Shown: piece by piece, positions 16,483 to 24,988 of the stretch
Numbering within the stretch: the stretch's first letter is position 1
Layout: each line of letters opens with the position of its first letter
DNA from: Roseovarius tolerans
GTDB taxonomy: Bacteria; Pseudomonadota; Alphaproteobacteria; Rhodobacterales; Rhodobacteraceae
DNA: 64,000 nt
Assembly (NCBI RefSeq): GCF_900109855.1
Contig: NZ_FOBO01000014.1
Location: 1 to 64,000 of the forward strand
Reading direction: 5' to 3'
Translations under genes and position numbers: made by a program
The notes under the pieces: generated by a model
Database searches by the model: none
What the model was told of the DNA's origin: nothing
The model's input: the letters and a program-made list of their open reading frames with translations, nothing else

Positions 16483-17851
16483 AAAATCCATGGTTCTGGC
16501 CGTCTCAAGCGCGATCACCTTGATGATCCTGGCCAGCGCCGCATCGGCGCACGCCTCAGAGCAGGGGTTCGTGCTGCTCTTGCCGACGGATGTCTATATC
16601 GCGACGGGCGGGGCCACCGTGGCACTGACCGTGGCCTTATTGGCGGCATTGCCGGGCCGGGTGGCAGGGGCGCTCTTTCGGCCTCTGCCGTTGGCCGTCT
16701 CACCGCCAAGGCCCCGCCATATTCTCAGTCTTGTGGCAACCGCTGTCCTGTTGTGGCTAATCTGGCGGGGCCTGTCCGGGCCACGCGATCCGATGCTCAA
16801 CCCGCTATCGCTGAGCATCTGGGTTGTCTTCTGGATCGCGCTGGTCAGTCTTCAGGGGCTGATCGGCGACATCTGGCGCTGGATCAATCCGTGGTCAGGG
16901 CCCGCCGCACTTGTCGCGAGGGCCACCAGACGTCGCGCGCCCCTGCGCTATCCAAGGGCACTCGGGCATTGGCCCGGAGTGCTGAGTTTCCTCGCTTTCG
17001 CAGGCTTTCTGCTGGCTGACCCCGCTCCCGCCGATCCGGCGCGGCTGGCATTGGCGGTGGCGGTCTATTGGGCGGTCCACATGGTCGGGGTCCTGCTCTT
17101 CGGTGGCCCGTGGCTCTTGCGCGCCGAGGGGATCACACTCTTGATGCGCAGCTATGCGCGGATGGGCCTTTTGGGCCGGGCGCGCGGACGGCTGGCCCTG
17201 GGCCTGCCGGGATGGCAGGTACTGGCCCGCTCGATGCCGTCGCTCAGCCTTGCGGTGCTGATGCTGGTCCTGCTCGGGAGCGGCAGCTTCGACGGGCTGA
17301 ACGAGACCTTTCTCTGGATGGGCTGGCTTGGCCTCAACCCGCTGGAGTTTCCCGGCCGTTCGGCGGTGATCGGGCCTAATCTGCTGGGGCTGCTGCTCAC
17401 CAACCTGGGACTGATTGCGGTCTTTGCGGCTTGTCTCTGGCTTGGTGCGCGGCTGGCGGGTGAGCGGGCGGGGCCGGGCCTGCTGATCCGTCGCTATGCG
17501 CCCACGCTCCTGCCGATCGCGCTGGCCTATCACATCGCCCATTACCTCACGAGTTTCCTGCTCGACGGGCAATACGTGCTGGGCTGGCTCTCGGAAACGT
17601 GGGGCGCCGGGCATGTCCATGTCACGGCCGGGTTTCTGAACAGCCCCGGCCCGGTGCGGCTGATCTGGATGACGCAGGCGGGCGTGGTGGTCGCGGGGCA
17701 TGTGATCGCGCTGCTGCTCGCCCATGCCATCGCCATCCGCGCCGGTCAGAGCACGCGGCGCGCGGCACTGGCGCAGGCCCCGCTTGCGCTCTTCATGGTG
17801 GCCTATACCGTCTTTGGCCTGTGGCTCTTGGCCACGCCGCGCGGGGCCTGA
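16472..17851 (+). CDS. Polytopic membrane protein, function unknown
   Basis: A 459-residue protein with about ten to twelve hydrophobic segments. GTG 16472 gives an 11-base overlap with the upstream gene; ATG 16490 is a good alternative because it opens directly on a signal-like segment (MVLAVSSAITLMILAS) ending at AHA before SEQGFVLLLPTDVY. Similar proteins in this bacterial group are sometimes labelled fenitrothion hydrolase, but I see no hydrolase motif and would not use that name. Conserved His residues in YHIAHYL and GHVHVTAG near the C-terminus could bind metal or haem. Co-transcription with the M48-like gene is likely. Confidence 0.6.
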   Translation: MVAEKSMVLAVSSAITLMILASAASAHASEQGFVLLLPTDVYIATGGATVALTVALLAALPGRVAGALFRPLPLAVSPPRPRHILSLVATAVLLWLIWRGLSGPRDPMLNPLSLSIWVVFWIALVSLQGLIGDIWRWINPWSGPAALVARATRRRAPLRYPRALGHWPGVLSFLAFAGFLLADPAPADPARLALAVAVYWAVHMVGVLLFGGPWLLRAEGITLLMRSYARMGLLGRARGRLALGLPGWQVLARSMPSLSLAVLMLVLLGSGSFDGLNETFLWMGWLGLNPLEFPGRSAVIGPNLLGLLLTNLGLIAVFAACLWLGARLAGERAGPGLLIRRYAPTLLPIALAYHIAHYLTSFLLDGQYVLGWLSETWGAGHVHVTAGFLNSPGPVRLIWMTQAGVVVAGHVIALLLAHAIAIRAGQSTRRAALAQAPLALFMVAYTVFGLWLLATPRGA

Positions 17852-17943
17852 GGGCTAAAGGGCTGGACATGCAGGCCGCTGTTGCGCAATTTGCGCGCAA
17901 CCGGGCCTTGCGGCCCTAGTTCTGACTGATCGGAGGATCGCCC

Positions 17944-19227
17944 ATGACCACCCCGACCAAGACCGCCACCCGTCGCGGCGCGCTCAAGACGCTGGCAGGC
18001 GGTGCCGCAGCCGCCACCTTGCCGCTTTGGGCGCGCTACACCCACGCGCAAACCGCCGAGCCGATCCGCATCGGGTTTCAGCAGCACCGCACCGGCATCG
18101 GCGCGGCCTATGGGCGCTGGTATGGCCGTGCCACCGAGGCCGCCGTTGGGCTGATCAACGCGGGCGGCGGTATCAATGGTCGCCCCATAGAGATCGTCGC
18201 CGAAGATGACGGCACCGACCCCAAGCGCGGGGCCGAGGTTGTCGAGAAATTCGCCAACCAGCATGGCTGCCACGTGGGCTTCGGCACGCTTTTCAGCCAT
18301 GTGGTGATCGGCTCCGCCCCCCGCGCCGGAGAGTTGAAACTGCCCTATTTCGTTGTGTCCGAGGGCACGCATGTCTCGTCGGGCATGCTCAACCGCTACA
18401 CGTTACAGCCCGGCATCACGGATGTGCGCAGTCAGGTCATCGCCATGGCCCCGTTCATCACCGACACGCTGGGCAAGAAGGTCACGATGATCTTTCCGGA
18501 TTACGGGTTTGGATATGACCACCGCGATGCCCTCGCCCCGGCCATCGAGGCGCAGGGCGGCGAGGTGCTGGCCAAGATCGCGATTCCGCCGTCCGAAACC
18601 TCGTTCACCAAGTATTTCCCCAAGATCCCGCGCGACACCGAGGTGCTCTATCACGTGATGGTCGGGCCGGCGGTGCTGACCTTCGTCAAGGAACTGGGCG
18701 AGTTTTTCGGCGGGCAGGGGCCAGAGCTTTTCGGCTTTATCGACAGCCTCGAGGCAGTGGCCATCGACAGCCCCGGCCTCGACTTCCTCGAAGGCAGCCA
18801 TTTCTGGGAAGGCATGTGCCGCCACCAACAGCCCGACGAGAGCGCGCATGAGACATTCTATCGCGAGGCGGTGGGCGTCGATGCACGCGGGGCCTCGGTG
18901 AACGATCCGGCGGACGTGTCGACCTACGGCCACATGTTCGGCTGTTGGGAGACGCTGCACGTGATCAAGGCTGGCATGGAGGCGGCGGGCTATCGCGGGC
19001 CGCAAGACCGCGCCGCACTGATCGAGGCGGTCGAGGCGATGACCGACATGCCCCACTCCCGCGAACACCCCCAAGGGGCCAAGCGGTTCAACGGCAAGAC
19101 CCATCAGGTCTTTGGACATCAGTATATCAGTCAGGTGCAGAACGGCACGCTGACCCGCGTTCATACCACCGCGATCGAGGATTCGGCCTATCCCGATATG
19201 GTCGATTACACCACGCAGGCGTTCTGA
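17944..19227 (+). CDS. Periplasmic substrate-binding protein of a Liv/HAAT-type ABC transporter
   Basis: A 427-residue type-I periplasmic binding protein of the branched-chain amino acid/amide/urea family. The N-terminus is a twin-arginine-type signal (ATRRGALKTLAGGAAAATLP, cleavage near Ala36). The mature start, EPIRIGFQQHRTG, leads to a two-lobed ligand-binding domain with GGGINGRPIEIV and VEKFANQHGCHVGFG. It heads a unit with LivH, LivM, LivG and LivF homologues, with a lipoprotein gene placed directly after it. The ligand is not readable; amino acids, urea or short amides are all possible. A GGAGG-type ribosome-binding site precedes the ATG at 17944. Confidence 0.88.
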   Translation: MTTPTKTATRRGALKTLAGGAAAATLPLWARYTHAQTAEPIRIGFQQHRTGIGAAYGRWYGRATEAAVGLINAGGGINGRPIEIVAEDDGTDPKRGAEVVEKFANQHGCHVGFGTLFSHVVIGSAPRAGELKLPYFVVSEGTHVSSGMLNRYTLQPGITDVRSQVIAMAPFITDTLGKKVTMIFPDYGFGYDHRDALAPAIEAQGGEVLAKIAIPPSETSFTKYFPKIPRDTEVLYHVMVGPAVLTFVKELGEFFGGQGPELFGFIDSLEAVAIDSPGLDFLEGSHFWEGMCRHQQPDESAHETFYREAVGVDARGASVNDPADVSTYGHMFGCWETLHVIKAGMEAAGYRGPQDRAALIEAVEAMTDMPHSREHPQGAKRFNGKTHQVFGHQYISQVQNGTLTRVHTTAIEDSAYPDMVDYTTQAF

Positions 19228-19228
19228 G

Positions 19229-19846
19229 ATGGGTCCGGCGGCGCTCTTGCGGGGGATGCTGGCAGGGGCGATGCTCTTGCTGGCCGCCTGCGCGGCACCG
19301 CCTCCCCCGCAACTCGAGGAGGTGAGCCGCCTTGCCTCCGCGATCCGAGGCCTCGGACCGGAGGTGGACCCGGAGGAGGCACAGCGCGCAGCCACCATGG
19401 CCTATCGGCACACGCATGATCTGGCGCTGGAATACCAGATCACCGATCCACCCATCGTGCACAATACCAAGGTCAATATGGGGCTGAAGCCACGCGGGCT
19501 CTGCTGGCACTGGGCACGCGACATGGAGGACCGGCTGAAAGCCGAAGACTTCCAGACCCTCGACCTGCATCGCGCGGTGGCCAATTCCGACAACGCCTTT
19601 CGCCTCGAACACAGCACCGCAATCATCAGCGCGCGGGGCGACGCCTATGATGAGGGCATCGTACTCGACCCGTGGCGCAAGGGCGGCCGCCTGACCTGGG
19701 CAGGCGTGCGCGAGGACGCATCCTATGACTGGCAACCGCGCGACGAGGTCGTGGCCCGCAAGCTGGAACGCAAGCACGGCCAGATCGTAACCCTGACCGA
19801 CGATCAGCGCCTCCTCGTGGGCGGGGTGGAGTACGCGGCGCAATGA
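19229..19846 (+). CDS. Putative lipoprotein with transglutaminase-like Cys-His-Asp residues
   Basis: A 205-residue protein with a signal peptide and lipobox LAAC (acyl-Cys21), followed by PPPP. The rest contains an ordered Cys–His–Asp set: Cys92 in RGLCWHWARDM, His128 in LEHSTAIISA and Asp147 in IVLDPWRKGG. Both order and local context resemble transglutaminase/papain-like folds. It begins one base after the stop of the binding-protein gene and sits before livH, so it belongs to the transporter operon, an unusual extra part. A periplasmic amidase or peptidase that releases the transported ligand is one possibility, by inference only. I do not recognise a named family. Confidence 0.55.
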   Translation: MGPAALLRGMLAGAMLLLAACAAPPPPQLEEVSRLASAIRGLGPEVDPEEAQRAATMAYRHTHDLALEYQITDPPIVHNTKVNMGLKPRGLCWHWARDMEDRLKAEDFQTLDLHRAVANSDNAFRLEHSTAIISARGDAYDEGIVLDPWRKGGRLTWAGVREDASYDWQPRDEVVARKLERKHGQIVTLTDDQRLLVGGVEYAAQ

Positions 19847-19868
19847 CCCCTGACACCCGGACAGCCTG

Positions 19869-20795
19869 ATGGATCTAGGCCCCTATCTCGTGCTCGCCAC
19901 GCTGGAAGGCGCGGTGACGGCGGCGGTGCTGGCGCTCACCGCCGTAGGGCTCAGCCTCGTGTTCGGGGTGATGCGGGTGGTCAATATCGCGCATGGCGAA
20001 TTCTTCATGCTGGGCGCGGTGCTGGCGTGGTGGATCGCGACCAGCGTCGGCGGGCACCCGGCGTTCGGCTTCGGTGCGGCGCTGATCATGGCCCCCCTGA
20101 TCGTCGGCGCGCTCGCCATGGCGGCCGACATGACCATTCTCAAGCGACTGGACTATGACCCCGAGCGTACAATCGTGGCCACCATCGGCCTGCTTTACAT
20201 CATCCAGCAACTGACGCTGATGGGCTATGGCCCCGAGGCGCGCCCGGTCGAGGCGCCGTTCAACACGCGCCTTGCGATCCCGTGGTTCGAGCATGGCCTC
20301 GAAGGCTGGCAGATGATCTGGCCTTGGGGGCTGGGCACCACATCTTACAAGCTGGCGGTGATCGGAGCGGCGGTGGTCATCCTATGCGGGGTCTGGGCGG
20401 TGATGGCGCGCACGCGCCTTGGCCTCGTGATGCGCGCCACGCAGGCGGATCGTGAAATGGCATTGGCTTTCGGCATCCCGGTAGAGCGAGTCTATGCCAT
20501 CACCTTCGGTCTCGGCGCGGGGCTGGCGGCGCTCGCAGCTGTGCTGATCGTGCCGATCCAGCAGGCGCATTACCTGATGGGGGCCGATCCGCTGCTGCTG
20601 TCGTTCATCGTGGTCATCATCGGCGGGTTGGGCAGCCTGCCCGGCACGGTTCTGGCCGCCGTGCTGATCGGGCTGTCAGACGGGATCATCTCGGTCTTCT
20701 TCTCGCCCACGCTGGCCAAGATCATCGCGACGCTGCTGGTGGCGCTGGTGCTGGTGTTCCGCCCGCAGGGCCTCTTTGGAAAGCGCGCGGCATGA
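19869..20795 (+). CDS. ABC transporter permease, LivH family
   Basis: A 308-residue inner-membrane permease of the branched-chain amino acid type, with eight or so hydrophobic segments. The family's early stretch AVGLSLVFGVMRVVNIAHGEFFMLGA is clear (about 25–50, shown in its LivH-typical form with NIAHGEF). The segment PVERVYAITFGLGAGLAALA and the later IIGGLGSLPGTVLAA are the permease loop contacting the ATPases. It pairs with the LivM gene, whose ATG overlaps its stop (ATGA at 20792–20795). Confidence 0.93.
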   Translation: MDLGPYLVLATLEGAVTAAVLALTAVGLSLVFGVMRVVNIAHGEFFMLGAVLAWWIATSVGGHPAFGFGAALIMAPLIVGALAMAADMTILKRLDYDPERTIVATIGLLYIIQQLTLMGYGPEARPVEAPFNTRLAIPWFEHGLEGWQMIWPWGLGTTSYKLAVIGAAVVILCGVWAVMARTRLGLVMRATQADREMALAFGIPVERVYAITFGLGAGLAALAAVLIVPIQQAHYLMGADPLLLSFIVVIIGGLGSLPGTVLAAVLIGLSDGIISVFFSPTLAKIIATLLVALVLVFRPQGLFGKRAA

Positions 20796-21724
20796 AGGCT
20801 TTGGTGCTGCATCTTGGCCTTCTGGCCGTGCTTCTGGCGCTGCATTTCGTGCTCCCTGCCTATCATCACGGCAACCTTGCGCGGATCATGGTGCTGGCCA
20901 GCTTCGCCATGGGATACAACATCCTCTTTGGCTATACCGGGCTGCTCAGCCTCGGACATGCGCTGTTCTTCGCGGCGGGCATGTATGGCATGGGCCTGTC
21001 GGTGCAGCACCTCGGACTGAGCGCGGGGCCAGCATTGCTACTCGGTGTCCTCTCGGGTGCGGTCGTTTCGGGCGCGCTGGCGCTTCTGGCACTGCGCACC
21101 AGCGGCGTGGCTTTCATGATCGTCACGCTGATGTTCGCGCAGGCGGGATACCTGACGATCCTGCACTTTTCCGAGTGGACGCGCGGTGACGAAGGGTTCG
21201 TTCTGGCGCTGGCCGGGCGGATGGCCTGGGGGGTTGATCTCAGCGACCCGAACGCGCGCTATATCGCTGCCCTCATGCTGTTCGGCATATGCCTCATGCT
21301 CAGTCTCTGGCTGGTGCGCGCACCCTTTGGCCGGGTGCTGGTAGCGATCCGCGAGAACGAGGAGCGGGTGCGCATGCTGGGCTACGACACCTTCGCGCAT
21401 AAACTTGCCGCACTGACAATCTCGGGCACCATGGCGGCGGCGGCTGGGGCCGCTTACGGCATTCTTTTCGGCTATGTCGGGGCGAGTTTCGCCGCCGTGC
21501 AATACTCGATCCTGCCGCTTCTTTACGTGTTGCTGGGGGGCGCGGGCACGGTGCTTGGCCCCTTCATCGGCACGCTTTTCATGTTCTACCTGATCGACCT
21601 CAGTTCCGGCATCACCACCGCCTATATGCTGATCGCGGGCATCGCCCTCGTCCTGCTCACGCTCTTCGCGCCGCAGGGGATCATGGGAGAATTGCGCCGC
21701 AGGCTGTGGAAGGGGCTGCCGTGA
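20792..21724 (+). CDS. ABC transporter permease, LivM family
   Basis: A 310-residue second permease, with about eight to ten membrane segments. LivM landmarks are GYNILFGYTGLLSLGHALFF near the N-terminus, RENEERVRMLGYDTFAHKL in the cytoplasmic coupling loop, and LLGGAGTVLGPFIG near the end. Its start overlaps livH by four bases and its stop overlaps the ATPase start (TGATG at 21722–21726). The uninterrupted overlaps show one polycistronic message from 17944 to 23122. Confidence 0.93.
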   Translation: MKALVLHLGLLAVLLALHFVLPAYHHGNLARIMVLASFAMGYNILFGYTGLLSLGHALFFAAGMYGMGLSVQHLGLSAGPALLLGVLSGAVVSGALALLALRTSGVAFMIVTLMFAQAGYLTILHFSEWTRGDEGFVLALAGRMAWGVDLSDPNARYIAALMLFGICLMLSLWLVRAPFGRVLVAIRENEERVRMLGYDTFAHKLAALTISGTMAAAAGAAYGILFGYVGASFAAVQYSILPLLYVLLGGAGTVLGPFIGTLFMFYLIDLSSGITTAYMLIAGIALVLLTLFAPQGIMGELRRRLWKGLP

Positions 21725-22443
21725 TGCTCTTGTCGGTGAAGGGTCTCTCCAAGCGGTTCGACGGTCTGCACGCGGTCAAGAGCGTTGATCTGGACCTGCC
21801 CGAGGGTGAAATTCGCGCGCTGATCGGCCCCAACGGCGCAGGCAAGACAACGCTTGTCGGCATGATCTCCGGGCGCATCACAGCGAGCGCCGGGAGCGTG
21901 ATCTTTGACGGTGAGGACATCACCCGCCTGCCCGCGCATCGCCGCATCGCGCGTGGCATGGCCTATACGTTCCAGATCACCTCGGTCTTCGCACGGCTCA
22001 GCGTGGCCGAGAATGTCGGACTTGCTGCGCGCCGCCACCTGCATGGTGCCAAGGCGCGCAAGGCGGTGGCCGAGGCGCTTGACCGCGTCGGCCTCGGCGC
22101 ACGGGCCGAGCAGGAGGCGGGCGATCTGGCTTACGGGCATCAGCGCCTGCTGGAACTGGCCATGGGGATCGTGCAACACCCCCGCCTGCTCATTCTAGAC
22201 GAGCCGACGCAGGGCCTGTCAGAAGGCGAGATCGAGGCGTTTCAGAGCCTGATCCGCAATCTGGCGCAGGAGACGACCATCCTGTTGATCGAGCACAACA
22301 TGCGCGTGGTCATGGCGCTTGCCGACCGGATCACCGTGCTGGATGCGGGCCGTGTGCTGGCCGAGGGCACGCCCGAGGAGATCCACGCCAACGCCGCCGT
22401 GCAGGCTGCCTATCTGGGGGGTGGCGATGCTCAGACTGGATAA
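21724..22443 (+). CDS. ABC transporter ATP-binding protein, LivG family
   Basis: ATP-binding subunit of 239 residues, with the ATG at 21724 overlapping the livM stop. Walker A is GPNGAGKTT (about 36–44), the Q-loop region is YTFQITSVF, Walker B is LLILDEPTQGLS, and the H-loop follows at LLIEHNM. The ABC signature is unusual in form (DLAYGHQRLLELAMG), but this LAYG variant is a known LivG-type signature. It drives uptake together with the LivF subunit encoded next, whose start lies inside this gene's end. Confidence 0.92.
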   Translation: MLLSVKGLSKRFDGLHAVKSVDLDLPEGEIRALIGPNGAGKTTLVGMISGRITASAGSVIFDGEDITRLPAHRRIARGMAYTFQITSVFARLSVAENVGLAARRHLHGAKARKAVAEALDRVGLGARAEQEAGDLAYGHQRLLELAMGIVQHPRLLILDEPTQGLSEGEIEAFQSLIRNLAQETTILLIEHNMRVVMALADRITVLDAGRVLAEGTPEEIHANAAVQAAYLGGGDAQTG

Positions 22444-23122
22444 GATCGGGGCAGGCTATGGCCATGCCCAAGTGCTGCATGAGGTGTCATTGCAGGTGTC
22501 CCCCGGCGAGATCCTGTGCCTCTTGGGCCGCAATGGCGCGGGCAAGACCACGCTGATGCGCGCGGTCATGGGCCTTGTGCCGCTGATGTCGGGCGCGGTG
22601 CAGTTGGACAACGTGACGCTGAGCGACCTGCCCCCGCACGATGTGCCGCGCGCCGGTGTCGGATATGTGCCGCAGGGGCGCAGGCTGTTTTCGGGTCTGA
22701 GCGTGGCACAGAATCTGGAGATCGGGTTGATGGCTGGCGGTCAGGGAATGGCCATGCGCGAGGAGGTGCTCGACCTCTTCCCGCGCCTGCGCGACCGGAT
22801 GGGACAGGCGGCGCAGACGCTGTCGGGTGGCGAACAGCAGATGCTCGCCATGGCGCGTGCGCTCTGCCTTGCGCCGCGCGTGCTCCTGCTCGACGAGCCG
22901 ACAGAGGGCTTGCAACCCTCGATGATCGACGCCATCCGCGAGGTCATCACCGCCATGTGCGCGCGCGGCGTCGCGGTCTTGCTGGTGGAACAGCGCCTCC
23001 ATGCGGTGTTGTCGGTGGCAGACCGCGTCGCGTTTCTCGAGGATGGCAGAAACGGCCCGGTGATCCCGGCCGAAACACTGCGCGCGGATCGCGCCCTTGC
23101 CGATCGCTACCTCGGTGTCTGA
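22427..23122 (+). CDS. ABC transporter ATP-binding protein, LivF family
   Basis: The ATG at 22427 lies 17 bases before the livG stop and gives the expected LivF N-terminus (MLRLDKIGAGYGHAQVLHEV) and 231 residues. Walker A is GRNGAGKTT, the signature LSGGEQQMLAMAR, Walker B LLLDEPTEGL and the H-loop VEQRLHAVL. The PQGRRLFSGLSVAQNL segment is a LivF hallmark. It is the last gene of the operon, and its stop lies two bases from the convergent rhomboid-like gene's stop. Confidence 0.92.
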   Translation: MLRLDKIGAGYGHAQVLHEVSLQVSPGEILCLLGRNGAGKTTLMRAVMGLVPLMSGAVQLDNVTLSDLPPHDVPRAGVGYVPQGRRLFSGLSVAQNLEIGLMAGGQGMAMREEVLDLFPRLRDRMGQAAQTLSGGEQQMLAMARALCLAPRVLLLDEPTEGLQPSMIDAIREVITAMCARGVAVLLVEQRLHAVLSVADRVAFLEDGRNGPVIPAETLRADRALADRYLGV

Positions 23123-23124
23123 CC

Positions 23125-23811
23125 TCAATCGTGGCGGATGCGCGCGCGCAGCTTGGCAAAGCCGCCGGGGCTGAGCACGAAGGACGCAAGAAAGCCCACG
23201 ACAAAGCCGCTGACATCGGCCACCCATGTCGCATTCGCGCCAAAGATCAGCCCAAAGACAAGTTGCAGCCCCATCAGCACGCCAATGAGCGTAAACGCCC
23301 GCGCCTGATTGCTGCCCAACTGCCCCAACCGCAGCCACATGATATAGGTGAAGCCGCCGATCAGGCCGTAAACCCCCGGGAACGCCCCGATCAGCCACGG
23401 ACGGTCCTGCACCACCAAACCGAAGACCAGCGCACCGGCAACCGTGCTGAGCAGGAAGAGGACCAGAACCGCCCAGTGCCGGAACACCTCGCTTACGAAT
23501 TTCCCCATGGCCAGCAGCAGCACCCCGGCAAAGAGCGCGTGGGTGAAGCTGCCATGCACGAAGGCATAGGTCACGAAGCGGCGCAGATGTTCCACGGGCC
23601 AGACGTTGTTCTGCAACATCCATGTCAGGATATCGCCGTTAAACCCGTAATCCTCGATCGCACCCGCACGCCAGCCGATTGCCTCGGGCCCGCCGATCAT
23701 GCCGCGCGCGCCGAGCGAGAACATCGCCTCGACCCCGATGATCACCAGAAACAGCGCGATCACGAAGGGCGGCACCGGGTTGAGCGGGCTGTGGCGCTGC
23801 GGGTCTTGCAT
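23125..23811 (-). CDS. Rhomboid-fold membrane protein, catalytic residues missing
   Basis: A 228-residue, six-to-seven-segment membrane protein of rhomboid fold; the ATG at 23811 has GGAGAGCC before it. The HGSFTHALFAGVLLLAMG segment (86–103) matches the rhomboid His/Asn helix region. The active-site loop, GASG in true rhomboids, here reads Gly142-Ala-Phe-Pro-Gly, so the nucleophilic Ser is replaced by Phe144. The catalytic His, normally in AH-x-GG, is replaced by Asp199 in ADVSG. It should not cleave peptide bonds and is better seen as an iRhom/Derlin-like pseudoprotease that may bind membrane clients. Automated labels of rhomboid protease would be misleading here. Confidence 0.8.
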   Translation of the reverse strand: MQDPQRHSPLNPVPPFVIALFLVIIGVEAMFSLGARGMIGGPEAIGWRAGAIEDYGFNGDILTWMLQNNVWPVEHLRRFVTYAFVHGSFTHALFAGVLLLAMGKFVSEVFRHWAVLVLFLLSTVAGALVFGLVVQDRPWLIGAFPGVYGLIGGFTYIMWLRLGQLGSNQARAFTLIGVLMGLQLVFGLIFGANATWVADVSGFVVGFLASFVLSPGGFAKLRARIRHD

Positions 23812-23885
23812 TGCGGCTCTCCTTGACGGGGCAATGGCGCATGGGTAAGCGAGGCGGGCACAGAAATCCACCACGGAGTTGAGCC

Positions 23886-24914
23886 ATGACCGAGGCGGCC
23901 TTTACCCCCCGCGTGTTTTCGGGAATCCAGCCCTCGGGCAACCTGCATCTCGGCAATTACCTCGGCGCGCTGAAACGCTTTGCCGATGCCCAGAACCAAG
24001 GTGTGCAGACGCTCTATTGCATGGTCGATCTGCACGCCATCACCGTCTGGCAAGAGCCCTCCGATCTGCGCCATGCCACCCGTGAACTGGCCGCCGGGTT
24101 CATCGCCTCGGGCCTCGATCCCGCGCGCTCGATCCTGTTCAACCAGAGCCAGGTCGCCGAGCACACGCAACTGGCATGGGTGTTCAACTGCGTGGCGCGG
24201 ATGGGCTGGATGCAGCGCATGACACAGTTCAAGGACAAGGCGGGCAAGAACGCGCAGAACGCTTCGCTCGGCCTCTTCGCATACCCCGCGCTGATGGCAG
24301 CCGACATCCTCGCTTATCACGCCACCCATGTGCCGGTGGGCGAGGATCAGAAACAGCACCTCGAACTGACCCGCGATATCGCGATCAAGTTCAACAACGA
24401 TTTCGGTGTTGATTTCTTTCCCATCACCGAACCAGTGATCGAAGGCGCGGCAACCCGGGTGATGTCCCTGCGCGACGGATCGAAGAAAATGTCGAAATCC
24501 GACCCCTCGGACATGAGCCGGATCAACCTGACCGACGATGCCGACGCCATCGCCAAGAAGATCCGCAAGGCCAAGACCGATCCCGAACCACTGCCATCCG
24601 AGGCCAAGGGGCTGGAGGACCGGCCAGAGGCGCGCAACCTGGTCAATATCTACGCGGCCCTTGCGGATATGAGCGTCGATCAGGTCATGGCCGAAGCGGG
24701 CGGCAAGCCGTTCTCAGAGTTCAAGCCGATGCTGGCCGATCTGGCGGTCGACAAGATCGCGCCGATCTCGACCGAGATGTCGCGACTGATGCAGGATGTG
24801 ACCGAGATTGACCGCATTCTCGCCGACGGGGCGGACCGCGCCCGCGCAATCGCCGCACCGATCCTGCACCAGACCTACGAGATCATGGGCATGGTCGGCC
24901 CGCGCGAGGTCTGA
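23886..24914 (+). CDS. trpS: Tryptophanyl-tRNA synthetase
   Basis: Class I aminoacyl-tRNA synthetase charging tRNA-Trp, 342 residues, the normal bacterial length. The HIGH-type motif appears as [14 protein letters not shown] (about 17–30) and the KMSKS motif as [13 protein letters not shown] in the second half. The tryptophan-pocket region ([28 protein letters not shown]) is intact. It starts with an ATG shortly after a GAGTTGAG-type site and stands alone as a housekeeping gene, divergent from the rhomboid-like gene. Confidence 0.97.
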   Translation: MTEAAFTPRVFSGIQPSGNLHLGNYLGALKRFADAQNQGVQTLYCMVDLHAITVWQEPSDLRHATRELAAGFIASGLDPARSILFNQSQVAEHTQLAWVFNCVARMGWMQRMTQFKDKAGKNAQNASLGLFAYPALMAADILAYHATHVPVGEDQKQHLELTRDIAIKFNNDFGVDFFPITEPVIEGAATRVMSLRDGSKKMSKSDPSDMSRINLTDDADAIAKKIRKAKTDPEPLPSEAKGLEDRPEARNLVNIYAALADMSVDQVMAEAGGKPFSEFKPMLADLAVDKIAPISTEMSRLMQDVTEIDRILADGADRARAIAAPILHQTYEIMGMVGPREV

Positions 24915-24988
24915 TCCGTCACGTCTTGCCGGTAGGCCAAGCCTCTGCTTAGCTGTCACCGGACAGCTTCAACGGCGAGGAGAGGCCG

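Noticed and set aside
17882..17920. Inverted repeats before the Liv-type operon as an operator or terminator
   Set aside because: GTTGCGC/GCGCAAC and GGGCC/GGCCC arms exist but are short, and similar chance palindromes are common in GC-rich spacers.
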